From contig JAGRGG010000078.1 of the NCBI GenBank assembly GCA_020445645.1, positions 1 through 35,056 of the forward strand: DNA of 35,056 nt, given 5' to 3'. Shown here piece by piece: positions 15,639-23,228 of the stretch (positions within the stretch are counted from its first letter, which is position 1; each line of letters opens with the position of its first letter). Made by a program: the position numbers and the translations under genes. Origin of the DNA: Geminicoccaceae bacterium (GTDB lineage: Bacteria > Pseudomonadota > Alphaproteobacteria > Geminicoccales > Geminicoccaceae). The notes under the pieces were generated by a model. That model saw only the letters and a program-made list of their open reading frames with translations, was not told the origin of the DNA and did no database searches.

Positions 15639-17582
15639 TTGGCACGAACGCCGAAGCCACCACCCAACCAACCGATAGAAAAAGAGAAAGGAAGGCCCCG
15701 CGCCAGCGGGCGCGAAGCGTCGCCACCCCCTTCCCGCTGGCGCAAGACCCTCGGCCTGATCCCCGCCGCGATCGTGGGCGCCCTCCTCCTCTGGTCGCTG
15801 CTCTTTCTGTTCCTCGCCCCGAAGCTGCCCGACACGGACGAACTCGTCGCGGAAGCGCGGCAGGCCGAGATCACGCTGCTCGCCGCCGACGGCGAGGTGC
15901 TGGCCGTGCGCGGCGTCTCGGGCCGCCCCTACGTCACCCTGGACGGGATCGCCCCCGCCGTCGTCCAGGCCGTGCTGGCGACCGAGGACCGGCGCTTCTA
16001 CGGCCATTTCGGCCTCGACCTCGCGGGGTTGGGCCGCGCCTTCCTCGCCAACCTCCGGGCCGGATCCTACGTCGCCGGCGGCTCGACCCTCACCCAGCAG
16101 CTCGCCAAGAACCTCTACCTCACCCCCGAGCGCTCCATCGTCCGCAAGCTGAACGAGCTGATCCTCGCCCTCTGGCTGGAGGCGCGGCTCACGAAGGACC
16201 AGATCCTCGAAGTCTACCTGAACCGGGTCTACCTGGGCTCCGGCGCCTACGGCGTCGAGGCGGCGGCGCGCCGCTACTTCGGCAAGGACGCGGGCGATCT
16301 GACCCTCCCCGAATCGGCGATGCTGGCGGGGCTCCTCAAGGCGCCCTCCTACTACGCCCCGACGAACGACCTCGAACGGGCGCGGGAGCGGGCCGCGACC
16401 GTGCTCGGCCTCATGGCGGACGCCGGCTACCTCACCGCCGACGAGGCCGCCGCCGCCCGCGCCCATCCCGCCGGACTCGTCCCCGCCGCCGCCCCCTTCG
16501 CCGGCGACTTCGCCGACTGGGTCCTGGACGACCTGGGCGAGCGCCTCGGCAAGCCCGCCACCGACCGCGTCGTCCGCACCACCCTCGACCGCCGCCTCCA
16601 GACGGCGGCGCAGAACGCCGTGGCGGCGGGCCTCGAGGATCGTCCCGGCATCGACGCGGCGATGGTCGTCCTCGACGAAAGCGGCGCCGTCCGGGCGATG
16701 GTGGGCGGGCGGGGAGGGGGCATGAACCGCGCCGTCGCGGCACGGCGCCAGCCCGGCTCCGCCTTCAAGCCCTTCGTCTACGCGACGGCGCTCGCCGAGG
16801 GCCGCGCCCCCGCCGACCGCATCAGCGACGCCCCCCTCACCGTCGGCGGCTGGACGCCCAGGAACGCCGGCAACAAGTCCTACGGGCAGGTGAGCCTGGA
16901 AACCGCCTTCGCCTACTCGCTCAACACCGTCGCCGTCCGCCTGATCGATGCCGTGGGGCCGAAGGCGGTGGCGTCGACCGCAAGACAACTCGGCATCGAG
17001 AGCGGACTCCGTCCCGTGCCGTCGCTCGCGCTCGGCACCTCCGAAGTCACCCCCCTCGAACTCACCGCCGCCTACCTGCCCTTCGCCACCGGGGGCGTCC
17101 GCCGCCCGCCGTTCGGCGTGGAGCGGGTGAGCGACGCGGATGCCGGCCTCCTCTACGCCCGCGTCCCCGTCGAGGCGCCGGTGCTCGACCCCCCCGTCGC
17201 CGCCGGGATGCGGGACCTCCTGTGCGCCGCCGTCGCGCGCGGTACGGGCCAGCGGGCGCAGATCCCCGGCCGCGAGGTCTGCGGCAAGACCGGCACGACC
17301 CAGGACAACCGCGACGCCTGGTTCGTCGGATTCACCGGCGACTTCGTCGCCGGGGTCTGGGTCGGCCGCGACGACGCGGCGCCGATGCAGGGCGTCAACG
17401 GCGCGGGCGTCCCGGCCCGGATCTGGGCGGCGGCACTCGCCGCGAGCCCCCGCGATCCCCGCGTCGCCGACCTCCGCCCCGCCGTCAGGCCCGAGGGCGG
17501 CGATCAACGGACCATCGGCGACGGCACCTACGCCCTCCATTCCCTCGCCCGCTGGTGGCGGCGCACCTTCGGCGGCGGGTGA
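15639..17582 (+). CDS. Bifunctional penicillin-binding protein (GT51 transglycosylase + transpeptidase)
   Basis: The 647-residue protein has one membrane anchor at about residues 38-62. The GT51 domain has catalytic Glu116 in ATEDRRFYGHFGLD, GGSTLTQQLAKNLYL and VYLNRVYLGSGAYGVEAAARRYF. The transpeptidase domain has Ser374 in GSAFKPF, YSLN and the KTG box at Lys550 (GKTGTTQDNRDAWFVGFT). It polymerises and cross-links peptidoglycan on the periplasmic side, like class A PBPs. The only in-frame start before the anchor is TTG at 15639. That puts a copy of the palindromic repeat inside the cytoplasmic tail, encoding about residues 18-29. A weak GGGA lies eight bases upstream. The C-terminus is short and lacks extra domains. 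Confidence 0.92.
   Translation: MARTPKPPPNQPIEKEKGRPRASGREASPPPSRWRKTLGLIPAAIVGALLLWSLLFLFLAPKLPDTDELVAEARQAEITLLAADGEVLAVRGVSGRPYVTLDGIAPAVVQAVLATEDRRFYGHFGLDLAGLGRAFLANLRAGSYVAGGSTLTQQLAKNLYLTPERSIVRKLNELILALWLEARLTKDQILEVYLNRVYLGSGAYGVEAAARRYFGKDAGDLTLPESAMLAGLLKAPSYYAPTNDLERARERAATVLGLMADAGYLTADEAAAARAHPAGLVPAAAPFAGDFADWVLDDLGERLGKPATDRVVRTTLDRRLQTAAQNAVAAGLEDRPGIDAAMVVLDESGAVRAMVGGRGGGMNRAVAARRQPGSAFKPFVYATALAEGRAPADRISDAPLTVGGWTPRNAGNKSYGQVSLETAFAYSLNTVAVRLIDAVGPKAVASTARQLGIESGLRPVPSLALGTSEVTPLELTAAYLPFATGGVRRPPFGVERVSDADAGLLYARVPVEAPVLDPPVAAGMRDLLCAAVARGTGQRAQIPGREVCGKTGTTQDNRDAWFVGFTGDFVAGVWVGRDDAAPMQGVNGAGVPARIWAAALAASPRDPRVADLRPAVRPEGGDQRTIGDGTYALHSLARWWRRTFGGG
15689..15724. repeat. 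Palindromic repeat, copy E (inside the PBP coding sequence)
   Basis: The unit, with core CCCCGCGCCAGCGGGCGCG followed by AAGCG, matches copy I at 33275-33310 almost base for base, including the AGGAAGG-like left flank (AAGAAGG in copy I). Read in the PBP frame it gives RPRASGREAS. In other copies the same sequence is non-coding, so the coding context here is secondary. Confidence 0.85.
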
Positions 17583-17650
17583 CGGCGTTGCCAAGCGGTC
17601 GCCGCCGACCCAAGCGTGGACGACAAACGCACGACGAGGAGGAAAAGCCG

Positions 17651-18094
17651 ATGGGTCTGTGGAGCTTTCTCACCGGGTCCGGCAAGGCGGTCGACAAGGA
17701 CGAGGACGGCAAGCCGAGCCCCGACGCCCTGAAGAAGGAGGTCTCCGACCTCGGCCTCAAGGTCGACGGCCTCGACGTCGCCGTGGACGGCGACAAGGTC
17801 AAGGTCACGGGCAAGGCGCCCGATCAGGCGACGCGCGAGAAGGTGATGCTGGCGCTCGGCAACGTCGAGGGCGTCTCGTCCGTCGAGGACGACATCAAGA
17901 CCGACAAGCAGGAGCCCGAATCCCGCACCCGCACGGTCCAGAAGGGCGACACCCTCTCGAAGATCGCCAAGGAAGCCTACGGCGACGCGGGCAAGTACCC
18001 CGTCATCTTCGAGGCCAACAAGCCGATGCTGAAGGACCCCGACAAGATCTACCCCGGCCAGCTCCTCCGCATCCCGCCCATCGGCGCGGCCTAG
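17651..18094 (+). CDS. kbp: BON-LysM domain protein, Kbp/YgaU-like
   Basis: The 147-residue protein begins MGLWSFLTGSGKAVDKDEDG. It has a BON domain at about residues 27-82 (LGLKVDGLDVAVDGDKVKVTGKA... NVEGVSSVEDDI) and a C-terminal LysM domain at about 94-143 (YTV-like RTVQKGDTLSKIAKEAYGD... ANKPMLKDPDKIYPGQLLRIP). The same order and length occur in E. coli Kbp (YgaU), a cytoplasmic potassium-binding protein, and no signal peptide is visible here. GAGGAGG lies just before the ATG. It is 68 bases behind the PBP and ends at a strong hairpin. Confidence 0.92.
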   Translation: MGLWSFLTGSGKAVDKDEDGKPSPDALKKEVSDLGLKVDGLDVAVDGDKVKVTGKAPDQATREKVMLALGNVEGVSSVEDDIKTDKQEPESRTRTVQKGDTLSKIAKEAYGDAGKYPVIFEANKPMLKDPDKIYPGQLLRIPPIGAA

Positions 18095-18100
18095 GGAAAG

Positions 18101-18144
18101 GCCCCCACCCCAACCCCCTCCCGGGAGGGGGTTGGGGTGGGGGC
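18101..18144. terminator. 44-base perfect palindrome, likely bidirectional terminator
   Basis: A 22-base arm starting GCCCCCACCCCAACCCCC is followed at once by its exact reverse complement. It sits between the convergent kbp-like and DUF6460-like genes, with AA before and TT after. There is no long T-run. Similar CCCCAACCCC palindromes occur as intergenic repeats in some alphaproteobacteria, from memory. Confidence 0.8.
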
Positions 18145-18145
18145 T

Positions 18146-18397
18146 TCACTGCCGCCGACCGAACGCCTTGATCAGGTAGAAGACGAGCCACACCGGCACG
18201 ACGACGGCGGCGCCTAAGAGCACGTAGGTGACGCTCCACTGCGCCCAGCCGAACAGGTCGCCCAAGGCGTCGCGCAGGTTGTCGCGCGCCCAGTAGAACA
18301 CGTCGACGGGGCTCGCCTCGAAGTACGCCATGACCATGCCGACGACGAGCGACGCCAGGAGCAGCTTGACGACCGTGCCGAAGGTGATGCGGGGCAA
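18146..18397 (-). CDS. Small two-segment membrane protein, DUF6460-like
   Basis: The 83-residue protein has two hydrophobic stretches, VVKLLLASLVVGMVMAYF (residues 9-26) and VTYVLLGAAVVVPVWLVFYL (about 56-75). They are joined by a polar segment SPVDVFYWARDNLRDALGDLF. This pattern resembles the DUF6460 family of small alphaproteobacterial membrane proteins; that match is from memory and not tested. The function is unknown. The gene is convergent with kbp across the 44-base palindrome and upstream of nothing on its own strand. Confidence 0.75.
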   Translation of the reverse strand: MPRITFGTVVKLLLASLVVGMVMAYFEASPVDVFYWARDNLRDALGDLFGWAQWSVTYVLLGAAVVVPVWLVFYLIKAFGRRQ

Positions 18398-18413
18398 ATG
18401 ACGGGCCTCTGGT

Positions 18414-18461
18414 GGCGGACGCCGCCCCTATAGGCCGGGCGGCGGACGCCGCCCCTATAGG
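18414..18461. repeat. Two direct copies of a 21-base repeat, 27-base period
   Basis: GGCGGACGCCGCCCCTATAG plus one G occurs at 18414-18434 and again at 18441-18461, separated by CCGGGC. The end contains the palindrome CCTATAGG, and the TAG stop codon of the minus-strand PhnD-like gene (18455-18457) lies inside the second copy. The remaining intergenic sequence upstream of the DUF6460-like gene is covered by it. Confidence 0.9.
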
Positions 18462-19270
18462 GAAGCCCCGGCCGGGGCGCAAGCGCGCCGCCGCCCCCAG
18501 GTCTCGTTCTCCATCGCCAGGATGCGGCCGTAGTCGACGCCGGCGGGCCCGACGAAGCCGCGCAGCCGGAGATGCCGCCGTGCCTCCTCCAGCGCCGGGT
18601 CGGCCGCGGCTTCCGACAGCGCCTCGAACATCGCCCGGCGTTCCGCCGGAAGGCGGGCGCCGCCGGTGACGTAGGGCAGGGCGGGGGCGGCGGCCCCGGC
18701 GGCGGCGACGGCGAGCCCCGCCATCTCCCCCGGCGCCACGTCCAGGATCAGCGCCAGCGTCACGGCGTCGATCGCCGCCACGTCCCCCTCGCCGTCGCGC
18801 ACCGCCTTCAGGGAAGCCCGGTGCGAGCCCGTGAGGCGGACCCGCCAGTAGAGGGGGGCGGCCCCCCCGAGCCCCCGCAGCAAATGGCGCAGCGCCGTCC
18901 AGCCGGAATGCGAGCCCGTGCCGTTGACGGCGAGCCGTCCCCGCCGCAGGGCGGAGAGGTCGCGGGCCTCGCCCGCGCGGGTGACGAGGAACGAGCGGTA
19001 GCGCCCGCCGCCGCAGCCGGGCGCGTCGTAGTCGGGGGTGGCGACGACGGCGACCCGGCCCCGGAGCCGGTGGACGAAGTCGTGCCCGCAGCACTGGCTG
19101 AGGACGAGGTCGTCCCGCATCCAGAAGCGGTGCAGGTCCCCCGGCCGCTCGAGCCCCGGCGGAAGCCCCGCGAAGCCGTGCCGCCGCAGCGCCGCGCGCA
19201 CCCCCTGCCACCAGCGGTCGGTCCACGGCCGCAGCTCCGGCAGGTCGTACATCGGCAAGGCCACGGTCAT
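18455..19270 (-). CDS. PhnD-like phosphate/phosphonate-binding domain protein without signal peptide
   Basis: The 271-residue protein resembles PhnD-type periplasmic binding proteins. It has ALPMYDLPELRP near the start, DLVLSQCCGHDF, VVATPDYDAPGCGGGRYRSFLV, LAVNGTGSHSGWTALRHLL and the ligand-binding turn LTGSHRASLKAVRDGEGDVAAIDAVT, which has the family's GS.. xS.. xV.. GxxDxAxID pattern. I see no signal peptide and no ABC transporter genes nearby, so it may act as a cytosolic sensor or be a stand-alone protein. The ATG is at 19268-19270, 12 bases after the desaturase stop. Its stop codon is supplied by a repeat. Confidence 0.8.
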   Translation of the reverse strand: MTVALPMYDLPELRPWTDRWWQGVRAALRRHGFAGLPPGLERPGDLHRFWMRDDLVLSQCCGHDFVHRLRGRVAVVATPDYDAPGCGGGRYRSFLVTRAGEARDLSALRRGRLAVNGTGSHSGWTALRHLLRGLGGAAPLYWRVRLTGSHRASLKAVRDGEGDVAAIDAVTLALILDVAPGEMAGLAVAAAGAAAPALPYVTGGARLPAERRAMFEALSEAAADPALEEARRHLRLRGFVGPAGVDYGRILAMENETWGRRRACAPAGASL

Positions 19271-19282
19271 GAAGGCGCCGGC

Positions 19283-20209
19283 TCAGGCGTAGGGGTGCGC
19301 CGGGTGGTCCCGCCGCCGCCAGAGGTAGCGCCGGAAGATCTCGCCGTAGCCCTTGCGCAGGAAGCCCTCGTTCCAGGCGAGGATGGCTTCCCGCTGGCGG
19401 CGGTAGAGGTCCGGAAGGTTGTACCAAGCGACGCCGGGGTGGAGGTGGTGCAAGGCGTGGTAGTTGTTGTTGAAGAAGAGCAGGCGGAAGAACGCCCCCG
19501 CCTCCACGATCGTGCAGCGCCCGCCGATGCTTTCCGCCGGGCGGTGCTCGTCGAAGCTGCGGATCATGCTGACCGAGGTGCCGGCGAAGGCGAAGCAAAG
19601 AACGTATTCCCAAAGCGGCATCCCGGCCACGCCGACGACGTAGGCCAGCAGCAGCGCCACGAGGACCGCGTGCTCGACCCAAAGGCCGAGGTTGCGCCGG
19701 TCGCCCCGGACGACGAGCCGCCGGACCTCCGCCCGCCACAGCCCGACCACGGCGAGCGCGACGCCCACCGTGAGCCGGCCGAGCAAGGTCTGGTTGACGA
19801 AGAGGACCGTCCGCGTCGGCCGCGACAGGGCGGACCAGCCGCCGCGCGGCACGTAGTACGATTCGGGGTCGTCGAGGGGATCGGTCAGCCGGTCGTTGTT
19901 GTGGTGGCGCAGGTGGCACTTCTTGTAGAGCCGGTAGGGCAGCCAGAGGTGGAACGGCGCCATGCCGATCAGGTCGTTCAGGCGCCGCGACCCGGTCGGG
20001 TGGCCGTGGATGACCTCGTGCTGGAGGCTGCCGTAGAGGGTGACGAGGACGGCGCCGACCGGCAGCATCAGCCAGACGGGGATCAGGGCGTGGTACCACG
20101 TCACGAGGAAGAAGGCCGCGTAAATCAAGAAGGCCAGACCCAGCGTCGGCCACTCCAGGCGTCTTTCGCGCCGCCGTCGTCGACCGACGGCGGGCATTCC
20201 CTGCATCAT
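19283..20209 (-). CDS. Membrane fatty acid desaturase
   Basis: The 308-residue integral membrane protein has the three histidine clusters of di-iron desaturases: HEVIHGH, HLRHHNN and YHALHHLHP. These lie between hydrophobic segments such as LAFLIYAAFFLVTWY and VLVALLLAYVVGVAGM. It belongs to the fatty acid desaturase superfamily, but could act on acyl lipids, carotenoids or other alkyl chains. The start at 20209 has AAGGA eight bases upstream; ATGs three and twelve bases in are alternatives. It leads a probable two-gene unit with the PhnD-like gene and is divergent from the proline-racemase homologue. Confidence 0.9.
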   Translation of the reverse strand: MMQGMPAVGRRRRRERRLEWPTLGLAFLIYAAFFLVTWYHALIPVWLMLPVGAVLVTLYGSLQHEVIHGHPTGSRRLNDLIGMAPFHLWLPYRLYKKCHLRHHNNDRLTDPLDDPESYYVPRGGWSALSRPTRTVLFVNQTLLGRLTVGVALAVVGLWRAEVRRLVVRGDRRNLGLWVEHAVLVALLLAYVVGVAGMPLWEYVLCFAFAGTSVSMIRSFDEHRPAESIGGRCTIVEAGAFFRLLFFNNNYHALHHLHPGVAWYNLPDLYRRQREAILAWNEGFLRKGYGEIFRRYLWRRRDHPAHPYA

Positions 20210-20309
20210 GCATGTTTTCCTTCTTGGACGGATTCGTGCTCAATGTTCATAGTCCTAACATGCCCGTCGAACCGCACAAGCGAAACGGATCGGGAACATC
20301 GCCCGCAGG

Positions 20310-20338
20310 TTGACGGCCCCGGGCCGCTGGACGATCAT
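20310..20338 (+). promoter_or_regulatory. Candidate promoter of the proline-racemase homologue
   Basis: TTGACG at 20310-20315 and GATCAT at 20333-20338 are 17 bases apart and lie 35 bases before the GTG start. The -35 match is good and the -10 weak. The GGCCCCGGGCC palindrome between them may be chance in GC-rich DNA. Confidence 0.25.
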
Positions 20339-20373
20339 CGCCCCGCCCGAAACCTCCAGGGGAACCGACGCCC

Positions 20374-21414
20374 GTGCGCCTCTCTTTGCTGAACGTCCAC
20401 GCGGCGGGCGAGATCGGCCGGGTGATCCTGGACGGCGCCCCCGCCGTCCCCGGTGCCAGCGTGGCGGACAAGCTGCGTTACCTGAACGAGGTCGACGACG
20501 GCCTGAGGCGATTCTGCACGAACGAACCCAACGGCTTCTGCCAGATGTCGACGAACCTCCTTCTGCCGCCGATCGAGAGCGGCACCGACGCCGGGTTCAT
20601 CGTCCTCCAGCCGGACGCCGCGCACGCCATGTCGGGCTCGAACGCGATCTGCGTGACGACGGCGCTTTTGGAAACCGGGCGGGTGGCGATGCGGGAGCCC
20701 GAAACGGTGGTGCGGCTCGACACGGCGGCGGGGATCGTCGAGGCCAGGGCCAGATGCGAGGGCGGCCGTGCCCGCTCCGTTCGCCTCGCTATGCCCTGGA
20801 GCTTCGCCGAGGCCCTGGACGCCGAAATCGAGGCGGCGGGGCTCGGCCGGGTACGGGTCGACCTCGCGTTCGGCGGCGTCTTCTACGCCCTGGTCGACCC
20901 GGCCCCGCTCGGCCTTGAGATCCGGCCCGAAGCGGCGGGGCGGCTGGCGCGGGTCGGGATGCGCATCCTCGACGCCGTCCGCGCCCGCCACCGCCCGGTC
21001 CACCCGGAGCGCCCCGGCATCCGGGGCGTCGCCTACCTCATGTTCCGCGGCCAAGACGGCCACAACGCCACGGTGATGCCGCCGGGGCGGATCGACCGCT
21101 CCCCCTGCGGCACCGGCTCGTCGGCCCGCCTCGCCGCCGCCCATGCCAGGGGCGAGGTCGGCGCGGGGTACGAGGCCGCCTTCCGCTCGATCCTGGGCAC
21201 CCGGTTCGGCGCCCGGATCCTGGCCGAGGGCCGCGTCGCCGGGCGCCCCGCCGTCCGCCCCGAGATCGAGGGCGAGGGCACCGTCTACGGCCGCGAAGAC
21301 TTATGGCTCGACCCGCCCGAAAACGCCCGCCCTTCCGACTGCTGGGGCGACTGCTGGGGCGACTGCCGGGGCGACTGCCGGGGCGTTGCGGCGGACGATC
21401 CCGCCGCTACCTAA
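20374..21414 (+). CDS. Proline racemase-superfamily enzyme (Ser/Cys type)
   Basis: The 346-residue protein fits the family of proline racemase, 4-hydroxyproline epimerase and trans-3-hydroxy-L-proline dehydratase. The first catalytic position, Cys in racemases, is Ser87 in MSGSNAIC; the second is Cys245 in DRSPCGTGSSA. Ser/Cys members have been reported as 4-hydroxyproline epimerases with side dehydratase activity, so a hydroxyproline substrate is likelier than proline, by inference. The start is GTG at 20374 with AGGGGA upstream. The C-terminus extends beyond the conserved EGxGxVYGREDLWLDP end into a tail with four DC(W/R)G repeats. The GH15 gene follows 32 bases later. Confidence 0.88.
   Translation: MRLSLLNVHAAGEIGRVILDGAPAVPGASVADKLRYLNEVDDGLRRFCTNEPNGFCQMSTNLLLPPIESGTDAGFIVLQPDAAHAMSGSNAICVTTALLETGRVAMREPETVVRLDTAAGIVEARARCEGGRARSVRLAMPWSFAEALDAEIEAAGLGRVRVDLAFGGVFYALVDPAPLGLEIRPEAAGRLARVGMRILDAVRARHRPVHPERPGIRGVAYLMFRGQDGHNATVMPPGRIDRSPCGTGSSARLAAAHARGEVGAGYEAAFRSILGTRFGARILAEGRVAGRPAVRPEIEGEGTVYGREDLWLDPPENARPSDCWGDCWGDCRGDCRGVAADDPAAT
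21337..21384 (+). repeat. Four tandem 12-base units encoding DC(W/R)G
   Basis: GACTGCTGGGGC occurs twice, then GACTGCCGGGGC twice, in frame with the proline-racemase homologue. One T-to-C change separates the two types and turns Trp into Arg. The array adds four cysteines near the C-terminus. Confidence 0.95.
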
Positions 21415-21446
21415 GGGCCGGACTTCGGGCACGCTTTGGAGGGACG

Positions 21447-23228
21447 ATGAGCCGGCCGATCGAAGACTACGCCCTACTTGGCGACACCCGCACCGTGGCG
21501 CTCGTGAGCAAGGAAGGCTCGATCGACTGGTTCTGCCCCGGCCGGATCGACCGCCCGGCCTGCTTCGCGGCCCTGCTCGGCACCCCCGACCACGGCCGCT
21601 GGAAGCTGGCCCCCAAGGCGGAGCCGAAGCGGGTCACGCGGCGCTACCTCGACGATTCGCTCGTCCTCGAAACCCTTGTGGAGACCGATGAGGGCACCGT
21701 CGCCGTCGTCGACTACATGCCGATCCCCAAAGGCCCCCGCTCGACGACGATCGTCCGCCACGTCGAGGGCCGGACGGGCCGGGTGGCGATGGAGATGGAG
21801 CTCGTCCTCCGCTTCGCCTACGGGCAGGTGATCCCCTGGGTGCGAAGGGTCGAGGGCGGCCTCGTCGCCACCGCCGGCGCCGACGAGGTCGGGCTGTCGA
21901 CGCTGGTCCCCCTTGGCGGGCAGGACTACCGTACCTTCAGCGCCTTCGAGGTGGGTGCCGGCGAGTGCGTCCCCTTCCGCCTCACGTGGCGCCCCACCTT
22001 CGACGCCCCGCCGAAGGCGCTCCCTCCCAGGGACGAACTGCGCGACACCCTCGCCTTCTGGGGCGGCTGGGCGCACCACAAGCTGCCCGACCACGAGCGC
22101 TGGGACGAGGCCGTGCTGCGCTCGCTCCTCACGCTGAAGGCCCTCGTCTACGCGCCCTCCGGCGGCATCGCCGCCGCCGCGACGACCTCGCTCCCCGAAA
22201 CCATCGGCGGCGAGCGCAACTGGGACTACCGCTTCTGCTGGCTGCGCGACAGCGCGCTCATCCTCGACGCCTTCCTCCACGCGGGCTTCACGGAAGAGGC
22301 CGTCGCCTTCCGCAACTGGCTGGTCCGCGTCGCCGCCGGCAAGCCGTCCCAGCTCCAGGTCTTGTTCGGCGTCGGCGGCGAGCGCTTCGTCCGCGAGACG
22401 ACGATCCCCCTGCCCGGCTACGAGAACAGCGTCCCCGTCCGCGTCGGCAACGCCGCCGAGGGCCAGTTCCAGCTCGACAATTACGGGCAGGTGCTCGACC
22501 TCCAGCACGCGGCGCGGCGGGCCGGGATCCCGATCGACAAGGAGAGCTGGCGGGTCGAGACGGCCCTCGTCCGCCACGTCGCCGAGGTCTGGCGGGAGCC
22601 CGACTGCGGCATCTGGGAGATCCGGGGCCGCCCCCGCCACTTCACCCACTCGAAGGTCATGGCCTGGGTGGCGCTCGACCGCGCGGTGCGGGCGATCGAG
22701 GACCACGGCGTGCCGGGACCCTTGCAGCGCTGGCGCGAATTGCGCTCGCGTATCCACAAAGAAGTGCTCGACGAGGGGTTCAACGCGAAGCGCAACAGCT
22801 TCGTGCAGTACTACGGCGGGAACGGACTCGACGCCTCGCTCCTCCTCATCCCCGCGCTGGGCTTCCTCCCTCCCGACGACCCCCGCGTGCTCGGCACGAT
22901 CGACGCCGTGCGCCGCGACCTCTGCGACGACGGCTTCGTCCTGCGCTACGAGGCCCTGAGCGGGGTCGACGGCCTCAAGGGCGACGAGGGCAGCTTCCTC
23001 GTCTGCAGCTTCTGGCTCGTCGATGCCCTCTGTCTCGCCGGAAGGCGCGACGAGGCGGAGGAACTGTTCGAGAAGCTGCTCGCCGTCCGCAACGACGTGG
23101 GCCTCCTCGCCGAGGAGTACGACCCGCGCCTGAAGCGCCAGCTCGGCAACTTCCCCCAGGCGTTCAGCCACGTCGGCCTGATCACCTCGGCGCACCGCCT
23201 GGAGCGGGCGCGGGCGGGCGGGCGATGA
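21447..23228 (+). CDS. Glycoside hydrolase family 15 protein
   Basis: The 593-residue protein has the GH15 layout. An N-terminal domain reads IEDYALLGDTRTVALVSKEGSIDWFCPGRID, and an (alpha/alpha)6 domain has TTSLPETIGGERNWDYRFCWLRDS. The probable general acid is Glu in GIWEIRG and the general base Glu in LAEEYDP. Relatives hydrolyse trehalose, maltose or glucans; no signal peptide is visible, so a cytoplasmic sugar hydrolase such as trehalase is possible. ATG at 21447 follows GGAGGG. An upstream TTA/ATG-containing frame extension passes through the racemase tail repeat and is rejected. It overlaps hemW by ATGA. Confidence 0.9.
   Translation: MSRPIEDYALLGDTRTVALVSKEGSIDWFCPGRIDRPACFAALLGTPDHGRWKLAPKAEPKRVTRRYLDDSLVLETLVETDEGTVAVVDYMPIPKGPRSTTIVRHVEGRTGRVAMEMELVLRFAYGQVIPWVRRVEGGLVATAGADEVGLSTLVPLGGQDYRTFSAFEVGAGECVPFRLTWRPTFDAPPKALPPRDELRDTLAFWGGWAHHKLPDHERWDEAVLRSLLTLKALVYAPSGGIAAAATTSLPETIGGERNWDYRFCWLRDSALILDAFLHAGFTEEAVAFRNWLVRVAAGKPSQLQVLFGVGGERFVRETTIPLPGYENSVPVRVGNAAEGQFQLDNYGQVLDLQHAARRAGIPIDKESWRVETALVRHVAEVWREPDCGIWEIRGRPRHFTHSKVMAWVALDRAVRAIEDHGVPGPLQRWRELRSRIHKEVLDEGFNAKRNSFVQYYGGNGLDASLLLIPALGFLPPDDPRVLGTIDAVRRDLCDDGFVLRYEALSGVDGLKGDEGSFLVCSFWLVDALCLAGRRDEAEELFEKLLAVRNDVGLLAEEYDPRLKRQLGNFPQAFSHVGLITSAHRLERARAGGR

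Noticed and set aside
14260-15678. A second long plus-strand frame inside the decarboxylase
   Set aside because: It is almost entirely Arg, Ala, Gly and Pro and overlaps a gene with a clear Schiff-base lysine motif.
20516-20530. GCACGAACGAACCCA in the racemase homologue, shared with the HGL-motif gene at 32493
   Set aside because: In the racemase family the EP dipeptide here is conserved (usually EPRGH), so coding constraint and base bias can explain a 15-base match.
21303-21446. Upstream start extending the GH15 protein by 48 residues
   Set aside because: The extension is an out-of-frame reading of the racemase tail repeat, giving LLGRLLGRLPGRLPG, while GGAGGG marks the start at 21447.
22785-22800. 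ACGCGAAGCGCAAC inside the GH15 gene, resembling an arm of the palindromic repeat
   Set aside because: It has no second arm and encodes FNAKRNSF in a conserved part of the enzyme, so a chance match is likelier.
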